Assembly: GCA_016708905.1 (NCBI GenBank)
Contig: JADJEV010000005.1
Span: forward strand, 248,001-312,000
Direction: 5' to 3'
Length of the DNA: 64,000 nucleotides
Source of the DNA: Candidatus Methylophosphatis roskildensis
Lineage (GTDB): Bacteria > Pseudomonadota > Gammaproteobacteria > Burkholderiales > Rhodocyclaceae
The notes beneath the pieces were generated by a model. That model did no database searches and was not told the origin of the DNA. It saw nothing but the letters and a program-made list of their open reading frames with translations. A program made the translations under genes and the position numbers. Positions 60,275 to 64,000 of this stretch are shown here, piece by piece (positions within the stretch are counted from its first letter, which is position 1; each line of letters starts with the position of its first letter).

Positions 60275-61996
60275 TCAATTTTTTTGCCGAAACGCCGACG
60301 GTGAGACACCGAGCAGGTCGAGCACCTGGTTCTGTAGTGGGGTGAGCTGGGCGTCGAAGACCTGTACGGTGGTCGTGCCCTGCATCAGCTTATGCCGTTC
60401 GGAGAGGCTGAACAGTCGCAAGACCTGTTCCGTGGTCGGGCGAGCGCACTGGCGCTGCTCGGGGTAGATGGGAAGCTCCTCGATGCGCTCGCGCTTCATG
60501 GCCAGACGCAGTTCGCGCTCGATCAGTGCCTGGACGAGGAGCGCGAGGAAATACAAAGTGCATAGCGCCTCGATGCGCCCCTCGTCCTTGAGAAACACGG
60601 GCGCGATCTCATGCACGGTCTTGATCTGCTCGAAGCGTTTCTCGATCATCGGCTGGCCCTTGTGCGCTTCGAGAACCTGGGCCGGTGACAGGCTGCGATC
60701 ATTGGTCATCAGCGGATACATGCCATCGCTCTGGTGGTCGTAGGCGATGGCCTCTTCATCCGTGCTCCACTCGATATCGAAGCGGCGCTTGGTGATCTTC
60801 CGGTAGGCTGTTTCCGGTCCCGGGCGACCGCGCCGGGTCTGCTTGAACAAATGCTCTTCGCGTACCGTACGACGGACGGTGAGATAGCGGGTAACGTAGT
60901 GCTTCTCGAGGATCGTCTTGACTTGGTAGTCGATGTCGGCTGCACCGCGCAGCCGGGTCTTCGCCCCGGCAAGCCGGTCGCGCAACGACTGGAGTTCTTC
61001 GCTTGCCGCGGCGATATTGCGGCGCCGTCGTGCTGCCTGACGCAGGGTGAGCAAGGTGCTCCAGACCCAGACGACGGACCAGGCTTCCGTTGAAGGCAAG
61101 GGCGCCCGATAGACCCACCAGCAGTCGCGCGGTCCGTCCTGGTAGCGTGGATTGGGTCGGTCCCAGACGCTTTCCCATGCCGGGGAGTGGGTCTGAATCC
61201 AGAGCCGGAATTCCTGGTCCTCAAGGCGATTGCGCGGCATCACGGTGACGAAGCGTCCGCCGGCGCGATCGATCGCCTCCATGTTCTCGCGCGAGCACAG
61301 TTTCGAATCGGCGACATAGAGGAAGTCCGCGCGCCCGGCCACCGCCCGCAGCGCATTCCAGGTGTCAATGTGGGTCCGGGAGTCGCTCGTCTGGCCATCG
61401 GCGCAACGGAAGGCGACGGGAATGTTGCCGTCGGCAGTCATCGTCAGAATGAAGAGCAACTGCTTCAAATCCGGGCGGTGCGCCTTCGAATGACCGAAGG
61501 TGATCGCCAAAGCGCGGCGGCCACGGATCTTTCGCCCCGAGGCCACGGGATACTTGCCGCAAAAGCTGATCGACGTGCTGTCGTTGTGCAACTCGTCGAA
61601 GCGCACGCCAAAGCGCTCACCAACGGCCAGCACGACCTCGGTGAGCAATGCCGCCCGGTCGGCGTCGAACAGGCGGTCCAGCGCCCGCCCGAGCCGATCG
61701 TCGGACAAGTGCCCCATCTCCTCGGCGCTGACCCCGAACATTCCGCTGGCAAACCCGGGCACCGTTTCCTGCTGGCGGTAGATCGGCTCGCGCTCGACGA
61801 TGATCGATCGGAGCAGGACGCCCAGCGCGGTGGCGTGCGTGACCGTACAGCGGGTGTCCGAGGGGATATGCCGCGCAAGTGCCTGCTGGACGCCGACGCG
61901 TTCGATGAAGTGATTGATCAGGGGTAAGGGGCCCAGCCGCTCGATTTGCAGGTTGAATCGAGTTTCGTCTTGGAAATGGGCTTGCGTGTCGCTCAT
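60275..61996 (-). CDS. IS1634-family transposase
   Basis: A 573-residue DDE transposase, full length. Catalytic candidates: Asp in LHNDSTSISFCG, Asp in LYVADSKLCS and Glu in GQPMIEKRFEQIKT, with the long insertion between the second Asp and Glu typical of IS1634. The N-terminus has LPLINHFIERVGVQQAL, also usual for the family. Gene intact; start ATG 61996. Confidence 0.92.
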   Translation of the reverse strand: MSDTQAHFQDETRFNLQIERLGPLPLINHFIERVGVQQALARHIPSDTRCTVTHATALGVLLRSIIVEREPIYRQQETVPGFASGMFGVSAEEMGHLSDDRLGRALDRLFDADRAALLTEVVLAVGERFGVRFDELHNDSTSISFCGKYPVASGRKIRGRRALAITFGHSKAHRPDLKQLLFILTMTADGNIPVAFRCADGQTSDSRTHIDTWNALRAVAGRADFLYVADSKLCSRENMEAIDRAGGRFVTVMPRNRLEDQEFRLWIQTHSPAWESVWDRPNPRYQDGPRDCWWVYRAPLPSTEAWSVVWVWSTLLTLRQAARRRRNIAAASEELQSLRDRLAGAKTRLRGAADIDYQVKTILEKHYVTRYLTVRRTVREEHLFKQTRRGRPGPETAYRKITKRRFDIEWSTDEEAIAYDHQSDGMYPLMTNDRSLSPAQVLEAHKGQPMIEKRFEQIKTVHEIAPVFLKDEGRIEALCTLYFLALLVQALIERELRLAMKRERIEELPIYPEQRQCARPTTEQVLRLFSLSERHKLMQGTTTVQVFDAQLTPLQNQVLDLLGVSPSAFRQKN

Positions 61997-62040
61997 TCTG
62001 GCGTTAATCTTAGCGACAGATCCACGAAAGTCAAGTCGCC

Positions 62041-62391
62041 ATGCCGAGAAAACCGGAAACGATCATCAAACAGGCCAGGCAGCGGATCGTCCGCATCCGC
62101 GAGACCTTGGGCGACGTGGACTACCTGTGCTCCGGGACCCTTCTCCAGCGGACAAAGGTCTGCGGCAAAGCCGGCTGCCGCTGCGCTCAAGACCCGAACG
62201 CACGTCACGGACCTTACTTCGAGTGGGGGCACATGCAAGGGGGTAAGCTCGTCCATCGCGCGGTCTCGCCCGAGCAGGCCGCAATCCTGCGGCTTGCCAT
62301 CGACAATTATCGCAACGTCAAGCAGCTGCTACGCGATTGGGAGGTCGAGACAGAACGGCTGATCGACGCCGAAGTGCCTCGCAAGGCGTGA
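62041..62391 (+). CDS. Small IS accessory protein (DUF6788-like)
   Basis: A 116-residue basic protein divergent from the transposase within the same IS. The cysteine cluster KVCGKAGCRCAQDPNARHGPY suggests a zinc-binding site; the rest is helical and charged. Such ORFs accompany several transposases and may bind DNA ends or regulate expression; the function is not established. The 44-bp gap to the transposase implies a shared divergent promoter. Confidence 0.7.
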   Translation: MPRKPETIIKQARQRIVRIRETLGDVDYLCSGTLLQRTKVCGKAGCRCAQDPNARHGPYFEWGHMQGGKLVHRAVSPEQAAILRLAIDNYRNVKQLLRDWEVETERLIDAEVPRKA

Positions 62392-62429
62392 AAAAAACGA
62401 CCGCGGGGAAATTACGCGGATATTTGACT

Positions 62430-62449
62430 CGCGACCTGCGGAAAGTAAG
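62430..62449 (-). repeat. IS1634-type inverted repeat, right
   Basis: Exact reverse complement of 60229-60248; followed by TTTAGC at 62450-62455. Confidence 0.9.
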
Positions 62450-62573
62450 TTTAGCCGCAGTCGCCTGAAGGCGCGGTCGCAAGTCTCTGACCGGGAATGA
62501 TGATGGCGGCTGACCAAGGATTGATAGGATGGTGTTCTCAAGCATCCAAACCATCTCCCCGAGGACAGCCACC

Positions 62574-63560
62574 ATGGATCGTAATGCGCGAAGCGGCCAG
62601 CATCAACGTCGCAAGGCAATTGAGGGTCGAGCGAAGTCGGCCGAGGCGATAGATTTCTTCAACGTGTTGACGAGCCCGGAGTTGCTTGAAGCGACCGAAG
62701 CGTTGACGCCCGAGCACCGCGAACGGATGTATCCGCCGACGGTGACGTTGTCGATGTTCATGCGCCAGACGCTCGATGCAGACAGTTCTTGCCAGAAGGC
62801 GGTCAACGGCTGGGCGGCGCAGTGCGTGGCCTGTGCTCTGAAGCCTGGCAGCACTCGCACCGGTGGCTATTGCCGGGCGCGTTCTCGACTGCCGGTGTCG
62901 ATGGTCAGCGGCCTGGCGCGCGAGACGGGTCGGCAGCTGCATGCAAGGGCACTGCCGAGGTGGCGTTGGCGAGGCCGAGCGGTGAAGCTGGTCGACGGCA
63001 GCGGCATCTCGATGCCGGACACCGATGAGAATCAGGCGCGTTATCCGCAACCGAGCAGCCAGGCTGCGGGCGTGGGCTTTCCGCTGGCGCGTATCGTCGT
63101 GGTGATTTGTCTGGCCACGGGTGCGGCGCTGGACGCAGCGATCGGTGCCCACAGCGGCAAGGGCACCGGTGAGCTGGGGCTCATTCGCAGGCTGGGTGCG
63201 GCTTTGCGGGCGGGTGATGTGATGTTGGCCGATGCCCTTTACTGCAACTACTTCTTGATTGCCAGCCATGTTCGAGCGGGCGTTGATGTGCTCTTTGAGC
63301 AAAATGGCAGCCGCACCACGGACTTTCGTCGAGGGCAATCGCTCGGTACTCGCGATCACATTGTCCATTGGCCCAGACCTGCTCGCCCCGAATGGATGAC
63401 GCTCGAGCAGTACCGGGAATTCCCCAAACAATTGCAGATGCGCGAGACCAAGACTGACCATCAAGTGCTGGTCACGACGATGCTCGATCATCGCCGGACC
63501 ACCAAGGCCGAGCTGGCCGATCTTTATGCTCGCCGCTGGAACGTCGAACTGGACTTCGAC
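62574..63560 (+). pseudogene. IS4-family transposase, 3' end missing
   Basis: The sequence holds the IS4 core: first Asp in VKLVDGSGISMPDT, second Asp in VMLADALYCNY and Glu in YARRWNVELDF. Similarity stops directly after this Glu, at about 63560, where unrelated DNA from the recombinase side begins; the frame runs on without meaning to 63794. About a quarter of the usual length is lost. GAGGA upstream supports ATG 62574. The truncation point marks an old recombination junction. Confidence 0.8.
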
Positions 63561-63588
63561 TACCTTTCATTCCGCACTCCTTCGTATG

Positions 63589-64000
63589 TCATTGAATATC
63601 CAGAGCCATCTGGTCTGAGTTACATGCCGACGGGCTTTGCCGCGCCCTTGCTGCCAAGTAATCGTCGAGGTCGTCCTGGCGAATGGCCCACGGCGCGTTG
63701 TGACAAGCTTGCACAGCCGCCAACTCCTTCCGCCGGACCAGACGCAGGACGGTCGTTGGCGCAACCTTCAGTACGGCGGCGACTTCGTCGATAGTCAATT
63801 CGCCGCGTGTCTGGCGCTCGCCCTCTCGATAGGCGGCAACGCCGTGGCCCTGGCGGATTGAACACACCCTCGCAGCAGTCCAGGTCTTCCCGTGCGCCGT
63901 GCGGTGGCCCAATCGATTGATCGTCGCCGCGATGCGCTCGTCCGGCTGCTGACGGGCCAACGATGTGATCAGTTCGATGGTCTCGGTACTCGTGATGTGG
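63589..64000 (-). CDS. C-terminal part of a large serine recombinase-like protein, running off the window
   Basis: On the minus strand the open frame extends past base 64000. The visible part reads TIELITSLARQQPDERIAAT, then NRLGHRTAHGKTWTAARV, the pattern of the recombinase domain C-terminus in large resolvases, followed by an excisionase-like helix-turn-helix (LTIDEVAAVLKVAPTTVLRLVRRKEL ... WAIRQDDLDDYLA). The catalytic N-terminal resolvase domain would lie outside. An internal TTG near 63960 is not the real start. Confidence 0.65.
   Translation of the reverse strand, partial: HITSTETIELITSLARQQPDERIAATINRLGHRTAHGKTWTAARVCSIRQGHGVAAYREGERQTRGELTIDEVAAVLKVAPTTVLRLVRRKELAAVQACHNAPWAIRQDDLDDYLAARARQSPSACNSDQMALDIQ

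Larger units (their letters stand above)
60229..62449. mobile_element. IS1634-type (IS4 superfamily) insertion sequence
   Basis: Bounded by 20-bp perfect inverted repeats (60229-60248 and 62430-62449) and flanked by the direct repeat TTTAGC (60223-60228 and 62450-62455), a 6-bp target duplication. It is 2221 bp long and holds a transposase on the minus strand and a divergent accessory ORF. The perfect ends and duplication point to a recent insertion. Confidence 0.92.

Noticed and set aside
62529..63794. Full-length 421-residue transposase
   Set aside because: Similarity ends after the catalytic Glu near 63560; the remaining 78 codons are read-through into unrelated DNA.

Overview
The window is a high-GC proteobacterial chromosome segment, most likely a betaproteobacterium (Rhodocyclales/Burkholderiales-like). 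That assignment rests on gene content and style: a nasA / PP2C-kinase / nasC / nirBD nitrate assimilation set, YbiB, DsbB, fused Ada next to AlkB, and many hybrid sensor kinases. It is inferred from protein families, not from an rRNA. No rRNA, tRNA or CRISPR array was found.

Layout. 1-5751: an IS21-family element whose istA gene is split by a complete RIT element (three overlapping tyrosine recombinases); its right end cuts a small transposon-accessory gene. 6134-6769: an NAD(P)-binding SDR-like protein. 6782-8691: an ISAs1-type element whose transposase carries a DruA-like (DUF4338) N-terminal domain and is frameshifted. 9110-12007: a P-type ATPase. 12240-17439: a putative new microcin locus with its own promoter: a colicin-V-type double-glycine leader on a Gly/Lys/Ser repeat peptide, a terminator, an unknown 316-residue protein, an HlyD-type adaptor and a C39-peptidase ABC exporter. 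18148-21717: methionine-salvage genes (aminotransferase, MtnA, class II aldolase) around a LysM protein. 21766-31293: a dense two-component region (kinase, two single-domain receivers, hybrid kinase, REC-Hpt-REC protein) with two tandem beta-hydroxyacid dehydrogenases. 31330-45304: YbiB, nitrate transport and reduction (nasA, PP2C-kinase, nasC), alkB/ada, dsbB, nirBD and a CbiX chelatase for siroheme. 45449-59672: a NarL-type regulator plus two parallel modules, each made of TonB-dependent receptor, periplasmic protein and sensor kinase, separated by an IclR regulator and PbpG. 60223-64000: an IS1634-type element with clear target duplication, a 3'-truncated IS4-type transposase, and the C-terminal part of a large serine recombinase running off the window.

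How it works together. The nitrate block imports nitrate (NasA), reduces it to nitrite (NasC) and then to ammonium (NirBD), with CbiX probably supplying siroheme iron; the PP2C-kinase is translationally coupled to the transporter and is a candidate post-translational regulator. The microcin block has the parts needed to make, cleave and export a small cationic peptide except an outer-membrane TolC partner and a recognisable immunity protein. Both window ends are stacked mobile elements, so the conserved core is flanked by unstable DNA. The most novel content is the microcin-like locus at 12525-17439. Next in interest are the scar-exact RIT insertion, the DruA-like/ISAs1 fusion, the two receptor-kinase modules and a family of intergenic palindromes built on CGCATGGAATGG.
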